Assembly (NCBI RefSeq): GCF_027574615.1
Contig: NC_072482.1
Span: 76,201,825-76,265,824, forward strand
From: Eptesicus fuscus
Lineage: Eukaryota; Chordata; Mammalia; Chiroptera; Vespertilionidae
DNA: 64,000 nt
Direction: 5' to 3'
Shown: positions 23,086-32,630 of the stretch, one piece after another
Layout of the letters: every line of letters begins with the position of its first letter
How positions within the stretch are numbered: the first letter of the stretch is position 1
Notes under the pieces: model-generated
Database searches by the model: none
Told to the model about the DNA's origin: nothing
The model's input: only the letters and a program-made list of their open reading frames with translations
Made by a program: the position numbers and the translations under genes

Positions 23086-23604
23086 CCCCTACCACACACA
23101 CACACTACCTTAGATGTGGCCTGAAAAGTTACACGTTAATTGGTATACATTTCTCCCATTCAAAAAATATTTAGTTGTAATACATTGTCAACTAAATTAT
23201 AGTCTGTAAAAAGTTCAGGAAAAGATTTCCCCTCCACTTCAGATTGGCTTTATGCAACTAATACGGATACTGTCAAATTCAAAAGCAAAAACAGTATTGA
23301 ATATTTGTAGTTACAATTTATTTTTTAATTAGTAGGGCGTTATCTAAAATTATTAACAGGCGATGTCAAAGGTAAGGTTGTAAATTTAAACTGATAAAGG
23401 TATTTATTGCTTATCTCACCACTCACTGGGGGTCCTTCCCTGAAGATTAATTGGGGGGTGAGGGGGTGGGGTTAGTCACTCGCCAAGTATAATGTTCCCT
23501 TTCCTGGTTCTCAAGGAAGAAAGGGTTCTGGTGGTGGATTTGGTGCAAAGAGGATTTGGAGCATGGTCTAGACTAGAGAACATTCTGGCCTAAACAAGAT
23601 TCGT

Positions 23605-23800
23605 TAATATACACTTAACACAGCAATATCAATGGGCAGATTTAAATAACTTTGCAGATTATTTCCCCCCATTTTACAGGAGAGAAAACTAAGGGCTCAT
23701 AATTTTTTGCCACTTTCTAATAAATAACAGACCTAAGATCGAAACCAATCTGTGTATAACCCCAAAGACCACTCTTAGCCACTGTGATGTAATAGTAGTC
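23605..23800 (-). mobile_element. MIR SINE, antisense
   Basis: CCCCATTTTACAGGAGAGAA and AACTAAGGGCTCATAATTTT followed by GACCTAAGATCGAAACCAAT is a diverged antisense MIR. Confidence 0.75.
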
Positions 23801-24302
23801 AGAAAGTTAGTAATTATTTTCAGAACAGCATACGTATATGTTACAAGCAAAATATTCCATTTAAATGTTTTTTGACTCATTCAGTGTCTAGAAATTCTCG
23901 GTAGCTATAGCAAATATTCTGTGAAAATTAAGTACAATGCTGAATTTAATATTCTCAGAAGGCCACAAAATTTTGAATTTCATTTTGTTATAGAATGTTA
24001 AATGTTAGTTTGACCTCTAAATAAAGGTGCAGAGATGCATAATTTGGATAAAATAAAAATTCAAACTTTGGTACAGCATATTGTTCACATAAATATAGTT
24101 GTTTAGCATGTTTCTTTACTCCCTACTACAATTAAAATCTCAGCAATATTGACTTTATTTTCAAGTTACTTTGCTCCCACATAGTTTTTTTCTGTATCTA
24201 CATAAGATATGTTTACAAGAAGTTATCCAAAAAAACACAGAATTATAGCACAATATTAGTCATTCAACTTCTTATTACTACCTTCTAATCTACCTAGTCT
24301 TA
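23801..24302. other. AT-rich DNA, nothing recognised
   Basis: No gene or named repeat up to the Helitron cluster. Confidence 0.5.
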
Positions 24303-24619
24303 TCTACAGTAATAAAAGAGGAAGATGCAAATTGACCATACCTTCATGACACCCACCAGCCAATCAGGAGTGAGTATGCAAATTAACCCAACAAAGATGG
24401 CAGGTTAATTTACATACACAGGTGCCAAGCAGCTGGGGGTGGGACGCTTGCATCGTCACCATGGTGACAATGTAGGCGTTCCGCACTACCCCAGCCGCTC
24501 CGGGCCTCTGTGCAGCATGGGAAGGCAGAAAGGCGGCTCCAGGCCGGAGAAAGGTGGTGCTGGCAGCCAGGGGAAGGAAGGCCCATTTTTGCACGAATCT
24601 TGGTGCATCAGGCTTCTAG
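24303..24619 (+). mobile_element. Non-autonomous Helitron, copy 1 of composite
   Basis: The 5' end reads TCTACAGTAATAAAAGAGG, a variant HeliBat start. The 3' end carries GCACGAATCTTGGTGCATCA followed by GGCTTCTAG. An A precedes it and a T follows. Internally there are ATGCAAATTGACC and ATGCAAATTAACC words, a perfect 14-base palindrome at 24455-24468 and a GC-rich block with no coding relic I recognise. Confidence 0.88.
24455..24468. promoter_or_regulatory. Perfect palindrome resembling an RFX X-box
   Basis: GTCACCATGGTGAC is its own reverse complement and resembles the RFX site GTYRCCATGGYRAC. It lies inside the Helitron. Binding is inferred only from the motif. Confidence 0.45.
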
Positions 24620-24655
24620 TATATATATGTACTAATTTGTGCACCAAGCCTCTAG
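24620..24655 (+). mobile_element. Second Helitron 3' end in tandem
   Basis: Directly after the first CTAG comes a short AT spacer and then AATTTGTGCACCAAGCC followed by TCTAG, another complete Helitron 3' terminus without its own 5' end. It suggests read-through of the first terminator to a second, or insertion of one element at the end of another. Confidence 0.75.

Positions 24656-24685
<30 letters not shown>
24656..24685. repeat. (TA)n microsatellite between Helitron ends
   Basis: About 14 TA units lie between two oppositely oriented Helitron 3' ends. It forms the centre of a palindrome and probably grew from the AT target sequences. Confidence 0.95.
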
Positions 24686-24686
<1 letters not shown>

Positions 24687-24837
24687 TAGAGGCTTGGTGC
24701 ACAAATTTGTGCACAGGTGGGGTCCGGCCAGGCTGGCCGGGGGGAGGTTGGTGGGCCGACCCCACCCCCTGGTCAAACTCCCGGTCAAATGCCTGGTCGA
24801 GGGGACAATTTGTATATTATCCTTTTATTATATAGGA
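24686..24837 (-). mobile_element. Short Helitron, reverse orientation
   Basis: Read on the minus strand it starts TCCTATATAATAAAAGG (plus-strand 24821-24837) and ends with a GTGCACAAATTTGTGCACC hairpin region and CTAG at 24686-24689. At 152 bases it is very short and has no Rep/helicase. Its 3' end faces the tandem end at 24655 across the TA tract. Confidence 0.92.
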
Positions 24838-26739
24838 TATTACATGGATACCACTAGGAGTGATATAAAATATCACATTTTCAGTCCACATTGAGATAAG
24901 TTGAATGTAGTAAACAAAAAATTGTAAGGTTATTGCTTATTTAAATAATGCATTATTTACAATATTTCTACTGAGTGCCAGTTTCATAATTCTTGCCATA
25001 TCACCTGTAATGTTATTGACTTTAAATAATATTTTTCTTTAAATAAGCTATTAAATATATTTGTCTGATAAAGGAAACGTTTTATCATCACCATCAATGG
25101 AAAACCAATGTAATTAACCATGAGTACATGATGACCTTGCAAATGAATCTATATTATGGAAATAAATATCATTTATCCTGTACCACTTAAAATTATCTTA
25201 CACACCAGTTTGAGAAACACTAGCTTAAAGAATTGTATTTCTTATGTCCTTTATACTCTCCAAACATATTTTTAAGCTTTCCCTTTCCATTACTGTAGAG
25301 AAATGTTGAGTCCAAGATACTTTTAGGTACTACTTTTTACATTCTATTATACAATTATTGATTTTCCTGCCTAAAATTTTCCTGCACGTGACATTGAAGT
25401 GTCTTTTTAAAATTAATTTATATTTTATGGTTTTGCTTACTATCTTACCTGTAGTAAAATTCAAATAATTCATAAGCACATAATTAAAAACCAAATTACT
25501 CTCCTGAGAGACTATATCAGTTACCCATCACCCTTCCTCTCCCTCCACTTTGCCCTCAACACATGCTTTATCTTAGGCCTTAACCACTGAAAAAGAAACC
25601 ATCCAACGGTTAACATCATGAAGTGGCAGCATCTATTGGCCCAGTCTGGTACTGCAACAAAGTTCTACAAGGCAATGAAGAGGAGAGGCAAAAAGAGGAG
25701 ATCAATGGGAGAAGCTCAAAGCCTGAAAGGACATGTAGGGAAATTCCAAAGTTTGAAATCTGCAAGTGATTTAGAAACATTAGCAGGTCCTACATGACAT
25801 GAATCAGTCCATCAGAATATCTGTAAACGTTCAACTTCATCTGAGAAAACACATCTGTTCTGGGAAGAGAGAAAATATAATTTTATAGTGAAAATCAGTA
25901 GAAATATAAGATCCAGTTATTAACCAACCCTTCTAGGGCAGTTATCATCTACTTTTTTTTTTTTTTTTCAAGTGTGCATGGCACCGTTTTGGCATTGGGC
26001 TTTATATGTCAAATTAAACAAAGCCCTCTAGGAGCTCATAAGCCAAAACGTAATTTTCATATTAATTTCATTTTAAAGTAACCTTAACAGAAAACAATTC
26101 CATCACTTTAATAAGAAAAAAACTTTAGGCTTAAGAAAAGGGAATGAGACACTACATTCACCAAAAAAAGAAAATAGAGGACTGAATGCTTGTAGAAATT
26201 TTCTGAAAATAGATCTCTTGAGTTGCTCCCAGTTGCTGTGCCTTTGACCTCCAGCTGAGAGTATACACAATTCTTAAAAAATAAAATCAATCAATTGTTT
26301 CTTAGTAAATTCTAAGCCAAACCCTTTGAGCTTTGGGAAAATGGACGTTTAGAGGCCAGCATTAATATGAACTAGATTTAAGACTGTTTTACTGGTCTTC
26401 TCTACCAATGACAGAACAATGAGGGTACATGATTGCCCAGGAATCTAAAATGCTGTGCTTCTCGCTTTCTAAAATCTATAAACACACTTTCTGAGCAATT
26501 TTGTGCAAACAGATCAAGCTTAAAAATGGTTCTACTGAAAGTGAAGAAATCAGACCTGCAGGGGACCTGTAGGGTCATTCTCTTCTGCTGGGCTCTCTGC
26601 TCCACTTCCTCATTCTTGGCAGAGTCTCTAAAGAAAAGGAAATGCACACTCTCTGGGAGATAACTTCATTGTATTTACTTTCAAATTCTCTCTTCAATTT
26701 CCCCCCCAAGTTAAATCCTTTTCCTACCATATTATGCAA
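24838..26739. other. AT-rich DNA, no gene seen
   Basis: No exon supported. A T tract is present at about 25950-25969, followed at 25976-26045 by GTTTTGGCATTGGGCTTTAT and CCCTCTAGGAGCTCATAAG, which resemble a worn antisense L2 or MIR end. Frames at 26402-26663 on both strands have no recognised motif. Confidence 0.45.
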
Positions 26740-27120
26740 TTCTACTCTAGCTTTCATGTTTACACCCAACATTCAGATGTTTATAAACAGATATCATGCC
26801 CACTTTTAGTCATCTGTTAGCCACGTTAAACAAATGTAAGGCCTTTTAATCTTGTTTCAGATCAGTCTCTCCAAGCCCTTAATCATTCTTATTGCTTGTT
26901 TCTGAACTATTTCGTTTCCTAGATGTTCATTTTTGTTTAGAGGTATCCCACATTGAATGCATTGTTCCAGGTGTGGTCTCATTAGCATGCTAGAATGAGT
27001 CCCTTTTTCCCTTCTGTGGCATTAGGTTTTGGCTTCACTGCAAATTCCCACTAGCTCACATTACTTTCATATTTTAACAAACACACATGTAATTTTTTCT
27101 CTATTTTCAGTTCATGTAGT
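26740..27120 (-). mobile_element. CR1/L3-like LINE relic, antisense
   Basis: The word order ending CATTGTTCCAGGTGTGGTCT, TCATTAGCATGCTAGAATGA, preceded by AGTCTCTCCAAGCCCTTAAT and ATTGCTTGTTTCTGAACT, follows the antisense of amniote CR1/L3 LINEs. The copy is very old and diverged. Confidence 0.55.
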
Positions 27121-27675
27121 GTTTCTTCTGGCATACTATAACAATCCTGATTTCTCAAGTACTTCAAATGCACAGTTTCAAATGATAATTGTAGTCAAAA
27201 TATGCACAATGTCACTTTGTTGTTCTTTTGATTTCTTTAGCTTATCAAAGAAATCATTTCAACATAGGAAATATCCAATTAATCTCTTTTTTATACAACT
27301 CTTTATTGTATATCCTTGTGATGTTTATCTGCTTATGAAAAATGTCCGCTGATTATAATTCACAAGTCCCCAAATACACAATTCCATGATTGGTAGAAGG
27401 AGGAATTTTACTTTATGGAAGGAAAGTAAATTGATCTGACAACTTTAAAGCAGTATATTTGACATGATTTACTCCAGTATCCATTTATTCTATAAAATGG
27501 CAAAGTTTTGAAGATTGCTAAATTTCAACAATCCATTTAGGTTGAATATTTTTGAGATAAAATATTATAATATGGAAAACTGTAACAAAAGCTTTGTTTT
27601 GGCCATTTCTTCCATTGCATTTTAGAGCACATTTAGAAACAATTTCTTTATACATTGTTTTTCAATTATAAAGTA
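27121..27675. other. AT-rich DNA, nothing recognised
   Basis: No gene or named repeat. It could include further worn CR1/L3 sequence. Confidence 0.45.
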
Positions 27676-28104
27676 CTAGAGACCGGGTACACAGATTCGT
27701 GCACATTGAAAGGAAATTACTTAGAAGGTGGCCAGCGGGGCTGGACTGGGCGAGATGGGCTGGACACACCTGGAGCCAACCTCTTGTGGTCCCTCCCCAG
27801 CTGGTCCTCCCCAGCCAGCTGCACCTGGGGTGGCGCCAGGGCTCAAAGAGCGTCTGCGGATTGAGTGGGGTCCTTCCGGTAGGTGGGGTCCCTCAGCCTG
27901 GCCTGCGGGGATTGGTCCAAAACCAGCAGTCCGACATCCCCCCTGAGGAGTCCCGGAGTGCAAGAGGGCACTCTGCAAAGTTGCTGTCACTCAGCAGCTC
28001 CTGCGTTGAGCGTCTGCCCCCTGGTGATCAGTGTGCGTCATAGCTATTGTGCAGTTGTCTGGTCATCTGGTCGTAATGGTCGCTTAAGCTTTTGTATATA
28101 TAGA
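27676..28104 (-). mobile_element. HeliBat-type Helitron, reverse orientation
   Basis: The plus strand begins CTAGAGACCGGGTACACAG and ATTCGTGCAC, the reverse complement of a HeliBat 3' end with hairpin. It ends GCTTTTGTATATATAGA, a worn 5' end. The interior is GC-rich and shares GAGCGTCTGC and CCTGGTGATCAGTGTGCGTC-type segments with the Helitron at 32195-32630, so the two belong to related subfamilies. Frames crossing it are GC artefacts. Confidence 0.88.
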
Positions 28105-28149
28105 TGTATTCTCAGCACCCCCTTTAAGATGCATTACAATGGCTTTCCT

Positions 28150-29060
28150 GTTCACCTGATTTATTTATTCTACTACCAACCCTCTCAAACAGTGGTCAGT
28201 GTTCAATGCATCTATTTCCAAACTCTACTCAATCCTAGAAATCTGACTTCTGCTCTCATTCTTTTGTTGAGACTGCTCTCTTTAAGATCACCAATGGTCT
28301 CCTAATGATCATTTCTTAGTCTTCATTCTTGACTTCCAGGAAGCATTTGGTGTTACTGACAGCAGCCTTTTACTAACTCCGCTTTGGATTTCCATGATTT
28401 GGTCTTTATCTTCTGATTGGGACTTCTCTAGTTCCTACAGAGCTTCCTCTTTTCTATTAATTACCCTCAAACAGAGCATTAGACATAGGCTCTCTTCTCT
28501 TTCTTCACTACATGCTCTCCTTTTACAGTTTTATTCATTTCCATAATCTCTTCTATTACCTCTAAATGGGTAATTTAAGGACATACATCTCCTTCCCAGA
28601 GGGCTGAGCATCCTCAACCGCTGGTCTTGTTGGCATCTAAACATACTCAAAACTGAATGCATCATCTCATTCTCTCAGCCCTCCCACCAGCTCCTCTTCA
28701 TGACTTAGAATAAGTCAACAGGACAAGTTTGTCTTGAGTTGGCAGTATCACCTCATCTATCTTTCCTTTTTTTTTTTTTTTTAAATCATTGCTACCTCCC
28801 AGGAGGCACATCTTAACTGGCATCCCTCCCCTAGGCTCTTCCTGCCAGTCCATTAGACAGAGATATGAGGTCTTTTTTCTCTAAAGTACCGTTCTTCTCT
28901 CAGTTAAAAATCTCCAGTAGGTTCCAAATGTCTATTTAATCAAGTGTAAATTCCTTAACCTAGCAGTGATAACTGCCCAGAGCAGATGTGACAAACCAGA
29001 ACCTGGCATCTTCCTTTCCCTCCCATGCACAGTACTTTGTATCTAACACTTAATAAACAT
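28150..29060 (+). mobile_element. Long L2 LINE fragment, sense
   Basis: Parts of the L2 reverse transcriptase region are recognisable in order: AAGATCACCAATGGTCTCCT, CTTGACTTCCAGGAAGCATTTGG, ACTCAAAACTGAATGCATC, then the 3' region with TCCAGTAGGTTCCAAATGTC and a tail ending CTAACACTTAATAAACATTT. Stops and indels make it a dead copy. A T tract at about 28769-28783 may be a small later insertion or slippage. Confidence 0.85.
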
Positions 29061-29975
29061 TTACAAAAGGTGAGGGAGCTTAAATGAAGGATTAACAAAT
29101 ACTCCAGTAGTCCGAAGGGGACCCTCCTCCTGTGTTTTTAATTTGCTTAAAGTTGGGAATGCCAACTCACAGAGGATCACTTTTGGACAATTTGATTTAC
29201 CCTCTAAGTCCAAAACAGCTTCCATCCTTTGAATTCTACTAGATTGAGATCTGTGCTGAACTATTCCAGCTTCACGACAATTTCCAAAGTGGTCTGTGAG
29301 TTTAAAAAAACACACAAACAAACAGAGATTGAGGCATGTGGCTCAGGAGGGGAGGCTGAGGGCAACCCATTGAGACAAGAAACTACATCCACAAGAGAGA
29401 AAGGGCTGGGTTAGAAAAATGCATGATGGGGATGGCTGCCTCTTAGTCTTCTCTCTATTGGCACTGCCTCGTGTAGTGCTGGGATATAATACACTGTTAA
29501 TGCACTGAGCTAAATGAACTGATCTGGTTGCACCCCTACTCACTTAATTTTAACTTAAAGTAAGCTATAGATACCCCATCTGAAGCAAAGAGATGAGCCC
29601 ACAAACATTTATTTCAAGATGAAATGAGTTAGTTTACCTATGAGACACCTTAGGGAGGCCTTTGCTCCCCAATTCTGCCTCATTTGAATATTTAAGTGGT
29701 TAAAACACACTGTAGCATTCTTTTCATTACCCTTCAAATCAAAGGCAAGTCTCAGTTATAAGAAATGACCCTTTGTCCTCAGGGGAGTCAATAAAGAAGC
29801 TATTTTAATTTGAATGAAAAAAATAGAAACCTATAAACACTTCACTTTCCCCCCAATTGGCCCTGTTGCCAAAAATTGTTAACTGCCAGGACTGATGCCA
29901 CCTAAGGACATCAATCCAGAGCAACTCAAGAATTTCCTAGTTTTCATCCTGGGTTTCACATCAAATTTCCAAAAC
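29061..29975. other. Unclassified DNA
   Basis: No gene or named repeat recognised. Frames at 29061-29543 have no recognised motif. Confidence 0.45.
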
Positions 29976-30023
29976 CCTCTTCTCTCAATGTCAAATGCAT
30001 CCTCTTCTCTCAATGTCAAATGC
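29976..30023 (+). repeat. Tandem duplication of about 25 bases
   Basis: The unit CCTCTTCTCTCAATGTCAAA plus TGC occurs twice in a row (29976-29998 and 30001-30023), separated only by AT. Near-perfect identity implies a recent event. Confidence 0.95.
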
Positions 30024-30029
30024 TTGCCT

Positions 30030-30240
30030 AGTCCTTTGCTTTGCAGACCTATTCCTTGGTGAATGGCCCCACGACAAACTCCTTACTGGAACTTCCTTCT
30101 CCCTTGGCTTCTGTGGGTCTATGCAGCCTCTGTCACCTCAACTTCCATAAAGGCTCCTGCATTATCCTTTCCTTGAATCCCCTCTGGCCACTTAAATGCA
30201 GACGTTCCTTAGCATATGCTCTTCTCATTCAAACATGCTT
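30030..30240 (+). mobile_element. L2-like relic, sense
   Basis: The composition and word order (CTTTGCAGACCTATTCC, CTGTCACCTCAACTTCCATA, CCTTGAATCCCCTCTGG) are like a worn L2 3' segment. Family assignment is tentative. Confidence 0.4.
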
Positions 30241-30244
30241 ACTC

Positions 30245-30485
30245 AGTATAAGGCGGTGCAGAGAGGAACCAGGCACAGGCCCTTCCTCCAGAAAATTTCA
30301 GTCTAGAGTAGAAAATAGGGCATTTAAAAATAGTTATCACATGAGAGAGAAAGTGTCAAGCTCCTTAAAAGAAACATTGACAAACAGGCTATTTTAGATC
30401 AGAGCAGAGAGAGTTTGCTCCCAGCTAAGAGAATGAAGGAGGTAGCATTTGGACATGGCCTTAGAGCATAAAGAGTGTTTATGTC
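30245..30485 (-). mobile_element. L2 LINE fragment, antisense
   Basis: CAGGCCCTTCCTCCAGAAAA, TTTCAGTCTAGAG and GAAGGAGGTAGCATTTGGAC followed by ATGGCCTTAGAGCATAAAGA follow the antisense L2 consensus. Confidence 0.6.
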
Positions 30486-30567
30486 TAGGAATAGGTATAA
30501 TTCAAGACAACAAAAACAGGAGCCGTGGTTTTTTTTTTTTCTTTCAGTCTCCTTCCTTACACCAGTA

Positions 30568-30764
30568 CAGTGGTCGGCAAACTCATTAGTCAACAGAGCC
30601 AACTATCAACAGTACAACGATTGAAATTTCTTTTGAGAGCCGAAAACCAACTTCTGCGCATGGGCCACGAAGTTTCAATCGCACTGTACATGCGCACCCG
30701 CACGTGGTATTTTGTGAAAGAGCCACACTCAAGGGGCCAAAGAGCCGCAGTTTGCTGACCACTG
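30568..30764 (-). mobile_element. hAT miniature element (nhAT type) with TSD
   Basis: Terminal inverted repeats CAGTGGTCGGCAAAC and GTTTGCTGACCACTG bound a 197-base element. The flanks CACCAGTA (30560-30567) and CACTAGTA (30765-30772) are an 8-base target duplication with one mismatch, as expected for hAT. No transposase is encoded. The subterminal GCGGCTCTTTGGCCCCTTGAG on the minus strand matches the element at 59203, which lies in the opposite orientation. Typical of vesper bats. Confidence 0.95.
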
Positions 30765-30930
30765 CACTAGTATATACTCCTCTCCCTGTGTTCCCTTACC
30801 TATGGATGGCACCAATGCCCTCCCAGGAGGTGGAAATGAGTCCTTCCCTTCCTTAGTCCTATCCATCCAATCAATTGTGGAGTCCTATAGTTCCCACTTT
30901 GCTTTAAGCTTTGCTTTCTCCCTCCTTTGT

Positions 30931-30934
<4 letters not shown>

Positions 30935-30980
<46 letters not shown>
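30935..30980 (+). repeat. (TG)23 microsatellite
   Basis: Twenty-three uninterrupted TG units. It is likely polymorphic and able to form Z-DNA. Confidence 0.98.
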
Positions 30981-30981
<1 letters not shown>

Positions 30982-31034
30982 AAGCGCTAATTTAATGTGG
31001 GTCTCATTTACTCTCACACAGACTATGTAAGTGG

Positions 31035-31450
31035 CTGCATAATTGGTTTTCCTATCTCTAATGCCTTGCCCCACTTCTCCCATTAGATTATTCACTTTAC
31101 AACACAGCTCTGTTCATGTCACTTCTTTATTTGGGGGGCAGGGCGGTTGCAAGGAATCTTGCAGAGCCTCTGATCTCTGGTCCCATCCTCTCTTTTCAAC
31201 ACTGTCTCCTTCACTGTCAGCCACCTGAAGGATCTTTGGTTTTTCTTATGAACGTCCTCCACAGTTGTATGTGTCTTAGGTGTGGATAAAAATCTACTTA
31301 GATCAAATGTGCTATCAGTCCTGGCAGTTAACAATTTGATCAATGATGATCACTGATAGCACATTTTATTCATCTTTTAATCCTCTATAGTGCTTAATGT
31401 AGAATCTTTCATGTGGTAGGCACTCTGTATAAACATGTTGAATAAACCAA
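31035..31450 (+). mobile_element. L2 LINE 3' region, sense
   Basis: The end reads CTATAGTGCTTAATGTAGAA, GTGGTAGGCACTCTGTATAA and ATGTTGAATAAACC, the L2 3' tail. Upstream CTCCTTCACTGTCAG-type words agree loosely. The left boundary is uncertain. Confidence 0.55.
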
Positions 31451-31564
31451 TAACTCTATATACTAGTGCATACTATCTGAGCCTCCTTGCGTTGCCTGTG
31501 CTTCATTGAAATATACCTTTGAATTAATTGATGTAACTATAATTTTTTTAAAAGACACAGCAAA

Positions 31565-31690
31565 TCCTAATAGTGATAATAAGCCAGTAGAAAGAGTTAT
31601 TGCATCTACTTCATAGGCTGTTGTTGAGAATTAATTCATGGTATTAAAAGAAGTTTAATGTCATCAGAATAGGTTGCTTATATCTCGATG
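31565..31690 (+). mobile_element. MIR fragment, sense
   Basis: TTGCATCTACTTCATAGGCT, GTTGTTGAGAATTAATTCATG matches the MIR 3' half. Confidence 0.6.
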
Positions 31691-32194
31691 GCACTGAGAA
31701 TTGTGTAACTAATCAAGTTTCTTTTTTTGACTTGCTGCTCAAAAGTTTAGAACCACATTATGGACTCATCCACAGCAAGGCTGCTGTGGTTTGTCTTCTT
31801 GTATTAGCCTTAACCCTATACCACTTAGGGTCCCATCCTAGCTTGCTTCTTTCTCATATGCTTTGAATTTGTTTTCTAATCATATTTTATCCATATAAGC
31901 TGCCTATAAGTAAATAGCTTTTAAAAGTGTTCACACAGTTTTGAATGATTATGTAACAGAAAATAGGGCAAAGGTCATCTAAGTATATCCAGGGCTAGAA
32001 TTTTAGAAATCTTCTATTTTAAAAAATATATTATTTGTTTTTATGAAGTGATTCCTTCCACTGTTTCTCTAACTTGTTTATTCCACCCTTGTCAGCAATA
32101 CACCAATAACTTTCAGATAATTCAGATAATTTCTTTTTTCCTTTTTTAATAACAAGATAATAATTGTCATAAAATAATTGATTTTATAAATCTA
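31691..32194. other. AT-rich DNA, nothing recognised
   Basis: No gene or nameable repeat. Confidence 0.5.
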
Positions 32195-32630
32195 CTAGAG
32201 GCCTCCACTCAGGGGGCTCCCTCAGCCCGGCCTGCACCCTCTCACAGTCCAGGACCCCCTGGGGGATGTCCACCTGATGGCTTAGGCCTGCTTCCCGGGG
32301 GATCAGGCCTAAGCTGGCAGTCAGACATCCCTCTGACAGCTTAGGAGGCCTCAGGGATGTCCACCTGCCAGCGCAGGCCGCTCCCCAGGGGATGGGGCCT
32401 AAGCCACAGTTGGACATCCTTAGTGCTGCTGAGGAGGCAGGAGAGGCTCCCGCCACCACAGCTGTGTCAGCGGCTTCTGGCTGAGTGGAGCTCCCCCTGT
32501 GGGAGCACACTGACCACCAGGGGGCAGCTCCTGCATTGAGCGTCTGCACCCTGGTGGTCAGTGCGCTTCATAGCAACTGGTCAGTCCACCATTAGGGTCA
32601 ATATGCATATTACCCTTTTATCATATAGGA
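32195..32630 (-). mobile_element. HeliBat-type Helitron lacking its 3' hairpin
   Basis: The plus strand starts CTAGAGGCCT and ends TACCCTTTTATCATATAGGA, so the element lies reversed with A and T flanks (32194, 32631). The usual GTGCACGAAATTCGTGCAC hairpin next to CTAG is missing: GGCCT is followed at once by CCACTCAGGGGG. The interior holds a hairpin-forming pair of arms (32267-32327) and the CACTGACCACCAGGGGGCAG type of block found in other bat Helitrons. The open frames across it are artefacts. Confidence 0.9.

Noticed and set aside
24660..24680. TA-rich tract as a TATA promoter
   Set aside because: It is a microsatellite between Helitron ends with no CpG or initiator context.
30802..30990. 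Frame ending in a CVCVCV repeat
   Set aside because: The repeat is the TG microsatellite read in frame.
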